Shown one piece after another: positions 14,791 through 22,524 of a DNA stretch of 39,710 nucleotides. Source of the stretch: Akkermansia muciniphila (GTDB taxonomy: Bacteria; Verrucomicrobiota; Verrucomicrobiia; Limisphaerales; UBA9464); contig CAMDJH010000022.1 in NCBI GenBank assembly GCA_945900455.1, forward strand, positions 1 to 39,710, read 5' to 3'. Under the pieces are notes generated by a model. It was not told where the DNA came from. It ran no database searches and worked only from the letters and a program-made list of their open reading frames with translations. The stretch's first letter is position 1; each line of letters opens with the position of its first letter. The translations under genes were made by a program, and so were the position numbers.

Positions 14791-16440
14791 ATGCGCCTCG
14801 GAATCGACTTCGACAATACCATCGTCTGTTACGACGGTCTGTTCCATCGCGTCTGCGTCGAGAAGGGTCTCATTTCCGCGAGTGTGCCCACCAGCAAGTC
14901 GGAGGTTCGGGACCATCTCCGCAGAATTGGCCGTGAGGACGACTGGACCGAGATGCAGGGATATGTCTATGGAGCAAGGATGGCGGAAGCGGCGCCCTAC
15001 CCTGGAGTATTGGAGTTTCTTGGCCAGTGTGTTCGCCTTGCCCGCCCAATTTGCATCATCAGCCACAAAACTCGATTTCCGTTCCGGGGCCCCAAGTATG
15101 ACTTGCACGCCGCCGCAATGGGCTGGCTCGATCTCCACGGCTTTTTTGATCCTGAGCGAATCGGGCTCCCCCGTAGTCAGGTGTTTCTCGAACTCACGGC
15201 CGACGCCAAGCTCGAACGGATTGGTCAACAGCAATGCACACACTTTATTGATGATCTCCCGGAGTTCCTCGCCGCCTCGGCATTTCCCCCCGGGACGCGT
15301 CGGATTCTTTTCGATCCGAATCGGCACCACGAAAAACAAGGCACATTCATCCGTCTGGAATCGTGGGCGCAAATTGCTGAATTTTTCGAAGACGTACCTC
15401 CCGTAGTGGGGATTTCTTCGACGGAAATCGAACGATTTCTACCGTTCCTCAGACGTTGCGGTATGGATGTGGGAGTTAAACTGACCCCGTTGTTGGAAGG
15501 CGGCAATAATCGCGTCTTTAAGGTCCAGCACGCGGGAGGAGTGTGCGTGCTGAAGAGCTACTTTCGCAGCGGAAGTGATCCGCGTGACCGTTTGGGTGCG
15601 GAGCGTGGGTTTTTAGAATTCCTTTGGCGGCTCGGTGTTCGCCGAACCCCACAACCTCTCGGCTGGTCCGAGGAGAACGGTTGGGGACTCTTAAGTCTCG
15701 TTCCCGGCCGGAAGCTTAGACCGGAGGAAGTGAATGGAAATCGGATCGATGAAGCGGTGGAGTTCGTGCGGGAAATCAACGAGCGCCGGTCGGATCCCGT
15801 CGCGCAGGCGCTTCTTCCCGCTTCGGAGGCTTGCTTCAGTGCGGGCGAACATCTTGCAACCGTGGATCGCCGCGTTGCGCGCCTGGAAGGAATTATTCCC
15901 GAAACGGATCTCGACGCGGAAGCCCTGGAATTTGTTCGAGCGGAACTGACCCCATTTTGGAATCGTATTCGGCCGGAGATCGCGGGCTCGTTCGGCCCTG
16001 GCCTGGACCTCGCTCTTCCGAGCGATCTTCGGTGCCTTTCACCGTCCGATTTTGGGTTTCACAATGCGGTGCTCGCGCCCGACGCCCGGTTGCGCTTCAT
16101 TGATTTTGAGTATTCCGGTTGGGACGATCCGGCCAAGCTTGTTTGCGATTTCTTCTGTCAACCGGAGCTGCCCGTCAACCTTCGGCACTGGGACGCCGTC
16201 GTCCATCCGCTGGACAAGCTGTTTGGAGCCGCCGATGACCTGCCTTCGAGGGCGGTGAGATTGTTGCCGGCGTATCAAGTCAAGTGGTGCTGTATCATTC
16301 TCAATGAGTTCATTCGGACGGAATCCGCCCGGCGGCGTTTCGCTGCGGGAGGGGCGCCGTCGGATCGAAAACGCCTTCAACTTCTGAAAGCGCGGCAGGG
16401 CCTCGCGAAAGCGTTTGATCTTCTCGGACGGGTAGCCTAG
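14791..16440 (+). CDS. HAD-superfamily phosphatase fused to APH/choline-kinase-like phosphotransferase
   Basis: A 549-residue two-domain protein. Residues 1-200 are HAD-like: motif I DFDNT (6-10), IISHKT (89-94) as motif II and FIDDLPEF (152-159) as motif IV. Residues about 225-549 resemble aminoglycoside/choline kinases: LLEGGNNRVFKV as the nucleotide loop, an N-lobe lysine in VCVLKSYF (K255), SPSDFGFHNAVL (417-428) as the catalytic loop and FIDFEYSGWDDP (436-447) as the metal motif. It thus pairs a phosphatase with a kinase, probably acting on small sugar or alcohol substrates in the cytoplasm. In the HldE-type pathway a HAD enzyme (GmhB) removes a phosphate; this domain could do so here. 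Starts at TTG 14779 and GTG 14788 are possible; ATG 14791 gives the standard HAD N-terminus. Confidence 0.8.
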   Translation: MRLGIDFDNTIVCYDGLFHRVCVEKGLISASVPTSKSEVRDHLRRIGREDDWTEMQGYVYGARMAEAAPYPGVLEFLGQCVRLARPICIISHKTRFPFRGPKYDLHAAAMGWLDLHGFFDPERIGLPRSQVFLELTADAKLERIGQQQCTHFIDDLPEFLAASAFPPGTRRILFDPNRHHEKQGTFIRLESWAQIAEFFEDVPPVVGISSTEIERFLPFLRRCGMDVGVKLTPLLEGGNNRVFKVQHAGGVCVLKSYFRSGSDPRDRLGAERGFLEFLWRLGVRRTPQPLGWSEENGWGLLSLVPGRKLRPEEVNGNRIDEAVEFVREINERRSDPVAQALLPASEACFSAGEHLATVDRRVARLEGIIPETDLDAEALEFVRAELTPFWNRIRPEIAGSFGPGLDLALPSDLRCLSPSDFGFHNAVLAPDARLRFIDFEYSGWDDPAKLVCDFFCQPELPVNLRHWDAVVHPLDKLFGAADDLPSRAVRLLPAYQVKWCCIILNEFIRTESARRRFAAGGAPSDRKRLQLLKARQGLAKAFDLLGRVA

Positions 16441-16464
16441 AAACGGCCCTCCAATTGGGACAGA

Positions 16465-17127
16465 ATGGCGCATATTGATTTCATCTCCGGGTTACACAAG
16501 AAGGTGGAACGCGACTACCTCGCCCGGGTCAACGAATTTCCGAAAGCGGAGGCGGCGGCCGTTGCGAAAAAATGGGGCAAAGACTATTGGGACGGCGACA
16601 GAAAATTCGGGTACGGCGGGATGCGCTACGACGGTCGGTGGCGTGTCGTGGCCGCGGCCATGGCTAAACACTATGGGCTCAAGGCGGGTGACCGGATTCT
16701 GGACATTGGCTGTGGCAAAGGGTTCCTGCTTCACGACCTGCACTGTGAAGTGCCTGGTGTCGACGTGTGCGGAATCGATATCTCGGCTTACGCCATTGAA
16801 AATTCCAAAGAGGAGGTGCGTCCGTTCCTACAGGTTGGCAATGCCAATCGTCTCCCATTTCCCGACCAGAGCTTCGATTTTGTCTATTCGATCAACACGC
16901 TGCACAACCTGCCGTGCTACGATCTCGACAAGGCGCTGCGAGAGATGCAACGAGTGGGGCGGAAGCACCGATACCTCTGTGTCGAATCGTACCGAACGGA
17001 AGAGGAAAAGGTAAACTTGCTTTACTGGCAGTTGACGTGCGAGGCGTTCAATAGCCCCGAGGGATGGGATTGGTGGTTTAAACAATGCGGTTTTACCGGC
17101 GATCACTCGTTCATTTACTTCGAATAA
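16465..17127 (+). CDS. Class I SAM-dependent methyltransferase
   Basis: A 220-residue methyltransferase. Motif I is RILDIGCGKGFLL (residues 77-89), with the acidic residue ending strand 2 in VCGIDISAYAIENS. NANRLPFPDQSFDFVYSINTLHNL supplies motifs II-III. The N-terminus (KKWGKDYWDGDRKFGYGGMRYDGRW) resembles methyltransferases found in surface-polysaccharide clusters. It could O- or N-methylate the sugar or a carrier. It starts 24 bases after the HAD-kinase fusion and is followed by a 167-base gap holding an acyltransferase remnant. Confidence 0.85.
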   Translation: MAHIDFISGLHKKVERDYLARVNEFPKAEAAAVAKKWGKDYWDGDRKFGYGGMRYDGRWRVVAAAMAKHYGLKAGDRILDIGCGKGFLLHDLHCEVPGVDVCGIDISAYAIENSKEEVRPFLQVGNANRLPFPDQSFDFVYSINTLHNLPCYDLDKALREMQRVGRKHRYLCVESYRTEEEKVNLLYWQLTCEAFNSPEGWDWWFKQCGFTGDHSFIYFE

Positions 17128-17167
17128 GAACGCCATTCGGTCAAAGCTCACATCTTGGAGGGGGTAC

Positions 17168-17269
17168 GTGAGGCTCTCGCTTGCCACCGTTGGAACGGCC
17201 TCCGTTCTTTATCATTTTGTTGAGGTGCCCGCGATTCGCTGGGCGAAAAATCGATCGAGTACCACCTGA
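17168..17269 (+). pseudogene. Remnant of an acyltransferase-3 C-terminus
   Basis: A 33-codon frame (GTG at 17168 to TGA at 17269) in the gap between the methyltransferase and glycosyltransferase reads LATVGTASVLYHFVEVPAIR. It strongly resembles the last transmembrane helix and tail of acyltransferase family 3 O-acyltransferases (hydrophobic run, then Y-x-F-V-E-x-P-x-I/F-R). The same frame stays open a little further upstream (SKLTSWRGYVRL). There is no room for the other nine or so helices, so this would be the surviving tail of a deleted gene. The match is from memory of the family's end and short enough that chance cannot be excluded. Confidence 0.45.
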
Positions 17270-17294
17270 ACGGGATTCCGATTCGAAAGGGATC

Positions 17295-18269
17295 ATGTCG
17301 CAAACCAGGATTCAAATTACCGGGCAACGGCCGCGGCTCTCCGCAGTGATGCCGAATTATAACCATGGTCGTTTCCTGTCTAGGTCGATCGGCGCCTTGC
17401 TCGCGCAATCCATCCAGCCGGATGAGATCATTGTCGTGGATGACGCTTCGTCCGACAACAGCTTGGAAATTTTAGATGCGCTCGCGCGCCGGCATCCGCA
17501 TTTGAAAGTGGTGCGCAGCGAGCGGAACCGCGGAGTGTTGCCAACGGTCAACCGCGGGATTCAGGTTTCGACCGGCGATTTGATTTTTTTTCCCAGCGCG
17601 GATGATGAAGTGCGGCCGGGGTTCATCGAAGCTTCGATGAAGCTCTGGGCGCGACGACCGGATGCGGCATTGAGTTGCACAGCAAGCGAATGGTGCGATG
17701 AGGCTTCGGGCTTGCGCTGGATGATGGCGGCGGACATGGCCGCCCAGCCCGAATACCTCTCCCCGAGGGATCTTGTCCGGCTGGGACGGCAGCGGAAGCT
17801 GCTGATCGTCGCGCATTCGGCGATTTTCCGACGAGAGCCCATGGCAACTAGCGGCCAGTTCATTGAAGACCTGCGCTGGCATTCCGATTGGTTCCTATGC
17901 TACTCCGCCGCCTTCCGGCACGGAATCCTCTATCACCCGGAGCCATTCTCTCAGGTCAACATGCACGCGACCTCCTATTACGGTGGACGCGATGCCTTGG
18001 AGCACGAGCGAGTGCTGTTGCGCATCCTGGAATATCTGAGTTCACCGGCGTATGCGGACATTGCGGGACTCGTGCGCGATAGTGCGATCCTGGGTGTTTT
18101 TGGCTCAGACATTGTGAAGCTCCTGAAACGGCAACCGGAACACCGCCTGTTCCTCACACCCTGGCTGCGGCTCATTGCCCTGCGCCGCCGCATCGAACTG
18201 ACCGGCAAGAAAATTCTCCCTACCCCGTTAAAGCGACTCGTGCTAGCAGTCCTCTATGGTGGCAAATGA
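17295..18269 (+). CDS. Family 2 glycosyltransferase
   Basis: A 324-residue GT-A glycosyltransferase: LSAVMPNYNHGRFLSRSI at the N-terminus, DEIIVVDDASSDNS for nucleotide binding, GDLIFFPSADDEV with the metal-binding acidic cluster and a later EDLRWHSDW acceptor-side motif. There are no strong transmembrane helices. It would transfer a sugar from a nucleotide donor onto a lipid-linked or protein-linked acceptor at the cytoplasmic side. ATG at 17295 has a good ribosome-binding site (gaaaggg) and gives the normal N-terminus; the open frame from 17181 is an unlikely extension. It is paralogous to the next gene. Confidence 0.88.
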   Translation: MSQTRIQITGQRPRLSAVMPNYNHGRFLSRSIGALLAQSIQPDEIIVVDDASSDNSLEILDALARRHPHLKVVRSERNRGVLPTVNRGIQVSTGDLIFFPSADDEVRPGFIEASMKLWARRPDAALSCTASEWCDEASGLRWMMAADMAAQPEYLSPRDLVRLGRQRKLLIVAHSAIFRREPMATSGQFIEDLRWHSDWFLCYSAAFRHGILYHPEPFSQVNMHATSYYGGRDALEHERVLLRILEYLSSPAYADIAGLVRDSAILGVFGSDIVKLLKRQPEHRLFLTPWLRLIALRRRIELTGKKILPTPLKRLVLAVLYGGK

Positions 18270-18287
18270 CCCCTTCGTTAAACGTTC

Positions 18288-19244
18288 ATGAGTGAACCCC
18301 GCATTTCCGTCGTCGTGCCCAATTACAACCACGGGCAATATCTAGCGCGGTGCTTGAATGCACTGCTCAATCAATCCGTTCCACCTCACGAAATCATCAT
18401 TGTCGATGATGCATCCACCGATCACAGCCTTGCGGTGTTGCGGGAGTACGCTCACAGGAATTCCATCATCCGCGTATACGAAAATGAGGTAAACTTGGGT
18501 GTTAACGCGACCATAAACCGCGGCATGGCGCTAGCATCCGGAGATTATTTGCTATTTACAGCCGCTGACGATGAGGTGCGCCCGGGAATATTTTCATCGG
18601 CGATTCGAATGTTGCACAAATACCCTCAGGCCGGTTTGGTTAGCGGCGTCTGCGAATGGCGAGACGAATCGAAGGGGCTGAATTGGTATGTGGGAGGCAA
18701 AATGCCTCGTGAGGAATGTTATTTGACCCCGCAGGATATGGTCGCACTCGGACAGAACGACCGACTGGCGATTTGTAATCAAAATGCGGTGTTCAGAAAA
18801 TCGGCTCTCGTTGAGGCCGGAGGTTGGCAGGCCGATCTGCGCTGGTTTTCGGATTGGTACGGAGGGTATGTAGTCGGATTCCGTTATGGTATAGTTCACG
18901 TGCCGGAAGTGCTATCGACGTATTATTTGTACGCCACGTCCTACTACAACTCGGTCGAATCGGAGGGAATGCGGCGTGATGCGATGTTGCGGCTTCTGGA
19001 AAATCTGGAATCGCCGATGTGCGCTGATGTTGCCCCTTTCATAGCCCAGAGCGGCATTCTTGGCTCATTCGGCTGGCCAATGCTGCGGATTGTGTATAGC
19101 GAACCGAGCCATCGCCGGTTCCGCTCCGTCGCGTTCTTGCGTGGCATTCTACGCCGTTGCGCAGAAAGGACGGGACGGCGACTCTTCCCGAACTGGCTGG
19201 CGCGGTTGTGCTTGAAAATGTTTTATAAATCGAGCGGCCGGTAG
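18288..19244 (+). CDS. Family 2 glycosyltransferase, tandem paralogue
   Basis: A 318-residue GT2 enzyme sharing the whole layout of its upstream neighbour: VVVPNYNHGQYLARCLNALLNQSV, EIIIVDDASTDHS, GDYLLFTAADDEVRPG, the CEWRDES segment, ADLRWFSDWYGGY and the ATSYYN region. The two genes therefore arose by tandem duplication and diverged. It is the last gene of the sugar operon and converges on the rhamnulokinase gene with 46 bases between them. AT content appears somewhat higher than in its neighbour (for example around 18480-18610). Two related transferases suggest successive additions of similar sugars. Confidence 0.88.
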   Translation: MSEPRISVVVPNYNHGQYLARCLNALLNQSVPPHEIIIVDDASTDHSLAVLREYAHRNSIIRVYENEVNLGVNATINRGMALASGDYLLFTAADDEVRPGIFSSAIRMLHKYPQAGLVSGVCEWRDESKGLNWYVGGKMPREECYLTPQDMVALGQNDRLAICNQNAVFRKSALVEAGGWQADLRWFSDWYGGYVVGFRYGIVHVPEVLSTYYLYATSYYNSVESEGMRRDAMLRLLENLESPMCADVAPFIAQSGILGSFGWPMLRIVYSEPSHRRFRSVAFLRGILRRCAERTGRRLFPNWLARLCLKMFYKSSGR

Positions 19245-19290
19245 GCGCGCAGCACGTTCACGCACAGATTGTTCTGAACATTCGCTCGGT

Positions 19291-20835
19291 TTACTGGGAG
19301 GTGGATGTCGCACCGGAACGGCCCGTCGCTGAGGCGGAACGGGGCCTCGATCTCTCGCGACTCTCCAACCGACGGCGGGCATTTTCCCACGAGCCATTCA
19401 AATCGCTCTGCGGACTGTAAATTTGGCAGTCGAAAGAACGGGCGATGATCTCGCGGGCTTCGGCAAGGGATCGAATCCGCCCGAGCGCCATCGCCTGAAC
19501 CAGTACATTGCCGGCCGCGGTCGCCTCGATCGGTCCTGCCATGACCGATACGCGACAGGCGTCCGCCGTCATCTGATTGAGCAGCGCATTGCGGCTGCCA
19601 CCGCCGACGATGTGGAGCCTCCGAAACCGCGTGCCGAGTAATTCTTCGAGACTTCTCAAATTGACGGCGTATGCCAGGGCGAGACTTTCCAGGCAGCAGC
19701 GGATAAACTCAGCCGGATTGCGAGGGATTGGCTGATCGCTCTCGCGGCAAAAATCAGCAATTCGCCCGATCATTCCGCCCGGGGTGACGAACCGAGGATC
19801 GGTTGCGTCCACCACGGAACGGAACGGTTCCCCGCCGACAGCGAACTCGGCAAGCTGCGCATAGGAATACTCCTGTCCGGCGGACGCCCATTCGCGGCGA
19901 CACTCCTGTATCAACCAAAGCCCAACGATGTTTTTCAAGAGGCGGACGGAGTTTCCGTAGCCGATTTCGTTGGTGAAATTGGCGTTCCGGCACGCCTCCG
20001 TGACGAGCGGTGCACCCATCTCGGCCCCAAGTAACGACCACGTGCCGGAACTTAGGTAGGCCCATTCGGGTGTTGCGCCCCCTCCGCTGCCGGAGGCGGG
20101 CACGGCCACGACGGCTGCACCGGTGTCATGGGAACACGAGGCGATTACCTGCATACCTGTTAAGCCTGAGGCGGCGGCGAGCTCGGGTCGAAGTGGACCG
20201 AGAACAGTCCCGGACGGCACCAGCGGTGGGAGCGCGTCGGCCGGAAGTCCGAGGACGTCCATCGTCAGCCGGGCGGACCAATTTTGAGTGACGGGATTGT
20301 ATAGCTGCGTCGTGCTGGCGATGGACACCTCGGCACGGCTTACACCGCTGAGCCAGTGATTAAAAGCGTCTGCGATCGGCAGCAGCTTCGTGCCCGATAC
20401 CAATCTTCCCGGTGCCTCTGCCGCCAGCTGGAACAGTGTATTAAAGGGCATGAACTGAATGCCCGTCTCGGCAAACACTGCTTCCTGCGCAATCTGTGAG
20501 TGCACCCGCTCGACGCCCTGGCTGGAGCGCGGGTCGCGGTAGTGAAACACCGGCGGCCGGAGGCGGTGTTGGGAATCGAAGAGAACATAATCCACGCCCC
20601 AGCTATCGGTGCTGATGGCGTCCAATGCGAGACGCATGGCACCGGCCTTGCCCAGACCGACCGCCAGTTCCATGAGGAGGCCCTCGAAATCCCAGTGCAG
20701 CGAGTCCCCTGATTTGACCGGTGGATTGGGCCAGCGATGGATTTCCTCCAAGGTAAGGTGCCCGTCGACGAGGGAGCCGAGCATGAGACGTCCGCTTTCG
20801 GCTCCGAGGTCGCAGGCGAGAAAATGGGAATTCAT
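19291..20835 (-). CDS. rhaB: Rhamnulokinase (FGGY kinase)
   Basis: A 514-residue FGGY carbohydrate kinase. It begins HFLACDLGAESGRLMLG (phosphate-binding 1), continues with STDSWGVDYVLFD (the substrate-site aspartate region of rhamnulokinase), YRDPRSSQGV, SCSHDTGAAV, YLSSGTWSLLG and near the end HIVGGGSRNALLNQMTADA (adenosine site). RhaB phosphorylates L-rhamnulose to L-rhamnulose 1-phosphate; L-fuculokinase is the nearest alternative but the GAESGR and GTWSLLG motifs favour RhaB. The last about 25 residues (ARRRLESRERSRPRSASA...) are a low-complexity tail beyond the usual 470-490 residue length. No rhaA, rhaD or regulator is seen nearby, so it may be a lone member of a dispersed pathway. Confidence 0.87.
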   Translation of the reverse strand: MNSHFLACDLGAESGRLMLGSLVDGHLTLEEIHRWPNPPVKSGDSLHWDFEGLLMELAVGLGKAGAMRLALDAISTDSWGVDYVLFDSQHRLRPPVFHYRDPRSSQGVERVHSQIAQEAVFAETGIQFMPFNTLFQLAAEAPGRLVSGTKLLPIADAFNHWLSGVSRAEVSIASTTQLYNPVTQNWSARLTMDVLGLPADALPPLVPSGTVLGPLRPELAAASGLTGMQVIASCSHDTGAAVVAVPASGSGGGATPEWAYLSSGTWSLLGAEMGAPLVTEACRNANFTNEIGYGNSVRLLKNIVGLWLIQECRREWASAGQEYSYAQLAEFAVGGEPFRSVVDATDPRFVTPGGMIGRIADFCRESDQPIPRNPAEFIRCCLESLALAYAVNLRSLEELLGTRFRRLHIVGGGSRNALLNQMTADACRVSVMAGPIEATAAGNVLVQAMALGRIRSLAEAREIIARSFDCQIYSPQSDLNGSWENARRRLESRERSRPRSASATGRSGATSTSQ

Positions 20836-20874
20836 AGTGTACCGAATACCGGGGAGCGGTCGAAAGTGCTAGCA

Positions 20875-22413
20875 CTACGAAAGGGGTTCCGCCTCTCCGA
20901 AACGCTCCGCCAGCGCGATGGCTTTGCGCATCGCTTTCGATTTATTGACCGTCTCTTCAAATTCGCCCTCCGGCGTCGAATCGTTGACCCAACCCCCGCC
21001 TGCCTGAACATAGGCACGGCCATTCTTCATCAAGGCGGTCCGGATTGTGATGCAATGGTCCGCGTTTCCATTAAAGGCAAAATAGCCGACGCATCCGCCG
21101 TACGGCCCCCGGGTGGTGCCTTCCATTTCAGAAATGATCTGCATCGCCCGGATCTTCGGTGCACCGCTCAGGGTCCCGGCGGGAAAGGTTGTCCGCATCA
21201 GATCAAAGGCGGTTCGTCCTTCCTGCAGGCGGCCTTCGACCTGGGAGACGATGTGCATCACGTGGCTATACCGTTCGACGAGCATGAGCTCCTTGACGAC
21301 GACACTCCCGAAGTCGCAGACGCGTCCGATGTCATTCCGAGCGAGGTCGACGAGCATCACATGTTCGGCGCGTTCCTTGGGATCCGCGAGGAGGTCCTGT
21401 TCGAGGGCTCTGTCCTGTTCCGGAGTGGCACCCCGGGGGCGGGTGCCGGCGATGGGGCGAATCTCAACGTGCCGGTTGTCGCAGCGGACGTGCAATTCGG
21501 GCGACGCTCCGACGAGGGCGAAGCCGTCCAATTCGAGGAGAAACATATACGGGGAGGGGTTAATCGAGCGGACCGCCCGGTAGACATCCAGTGGCGAGGC
21601 TTTCACCGGCGCACTAAAACGTTGGGAACCGACGACCTGGATGATGTCGCCCGACCGGATGTATTGGCTGGCCCTTTGGACGTTCGCCGTAAACTGCTCG
21701 CGGGTCGTGTTCGAAACAAAGGGGACCTCGGAGCCGTTGGCGGGGAGGGACACCGGATCGTATTCAAAGGGTTGTTTCAGGAGTTCGGTGATCCGGTCGA
21801 TTTCGCCCACGGCGTCTTCGTAGGACTCCTCCGGACTCGCGCCGGATTCGAGAATGGCATTCACCACGATCGTCATGGTTTGCGCCACGCGGTCAAAGAT
21901 CAGCAATTGATCGGCGATCAGGTAATAGAGGGTTGGCGTTTTAAGTTCGTCCTGGGCCGGTCGCGGAACGACGGGTTCCACGTCGTGAATGAATTCGTAA
22001 CCGAGGAAGCCAACCGCACCGCCTGAAAATCGGGGCAGTCCGGGCAGCGGCACCGGCTTGTACTGGGCCATGATTTTTTCCAGAACCACAAGGCCGTCGG
22101 GGACAGCGTTGGCGTCGGCGGCCTGGGGGAGGGGCGACACGTAATACCGTTCGATCACCCGCCCATTTTGTATCACCTCGATCGAACTCCCGATTTGCCG
22201 GATCACCGTGCGGGGATTGCATCCCAAAAACGAGTACCGGCCCAGGTGTTCCCCACCCTCGACCGATTCGAAGAGGAATGCCTCGCCGGTTCCGCGCATT
22301 TTCAGGTAGGCGGAGAGCGGTGTTTCAAAATCAGCCAGGAGCGCGCGGGTCACCGGGATACAATTTCCCTGGGTGGCCAGGCGCACGAACTCTTCACGAT
22401 TTGGCGAAATCAT
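20875..22413 (-). CDS. trpE: Anthranilate synthase component I
   Basis: A 512-residue chorismate-utilising enzyme. It begins MISPNREEFVRLATQG, with the N-terminal feedback-site segment ETPLSAYLKM and LFESVEGGEHLGRYSFLG. The catalytic C-terminal domain shows GDIIQVVGSQRF, NPSPYMFLLEL, ASPELHVR, PIAGTRPRG, the metal-binding EHVMLVDLARND and FPAGTLSGAPKIRAMQII, then GGCVGYF and QAGGGWVNDS. It makes anthranilate from chorismate with TrpG as the amidotransferase; TrpG is not in the window. The frame stays open to 22854 but ATG at 22413 starts the homologous region. No tryptophan-rich leader peptide is visible upstream. Divergent from the lamin-tail gene with about 110 bases between. Confidence 0.93.
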   Translation of the reverse strand: MISPNREEFVRLATQGNCIPVTRALLADFETPLSAYLKMRGTGEAFLFESVEGGEHLGRYSFLGCNPRTVIRQIGSSIEVIQNGRVIERYYVSPLPQAADANAVPDGLVVLEKIMAQYKPVPLPGLPRFSGGAVGFLGYEFIHDVEPVVPRPAQDELKTPTLYYLIADQLLIFDRVAQTMTIVVNAILESGASPEESYEDAVGEIDRITELLKQPFEYDPVSLPANGSEVPFVSNTTREQFTANVQRASQYIRSGDIIQVVGSQRFSAPVKASPLDVYRAVRSINPSPYMFLLELDGFALVGASPELHVRCDNRHVEIRPIAGTRPRGATPEQDRALEQDLLADPKERAEHVMLVDLARNDIGRVCDFGSVVVKELMLVERYSHVMHIVSQVEGRLQEGRTAFDLMRTTFPAGTLSGAPKIRAMQIISEMEGTTRGPYGGCVGYFAFNGNADHCITIRTALMKNGRAYVQAGGGWVNDSTPEGEFEETVNKSKAMRKAIALAERFGEAEPLS

Positions 22414-22524
22414 CGGGGGTGGAGCGTACCGGGGAGTCCGATGGAAAACAAAGCTCTTACGGCATGTTGCGACCCTTGAGGTTGCGGCCTTGCGGTGGGA
22501 CCCAACGTCCGCAACGTTAATGGC

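Noticed and set aside
20737..22026. 429-codon open frame on the plus strand
   Set aside because: It lies antisense to trpE (and the rhaB start), whose protein matches its family throughout; a GC-rich shadow frame.
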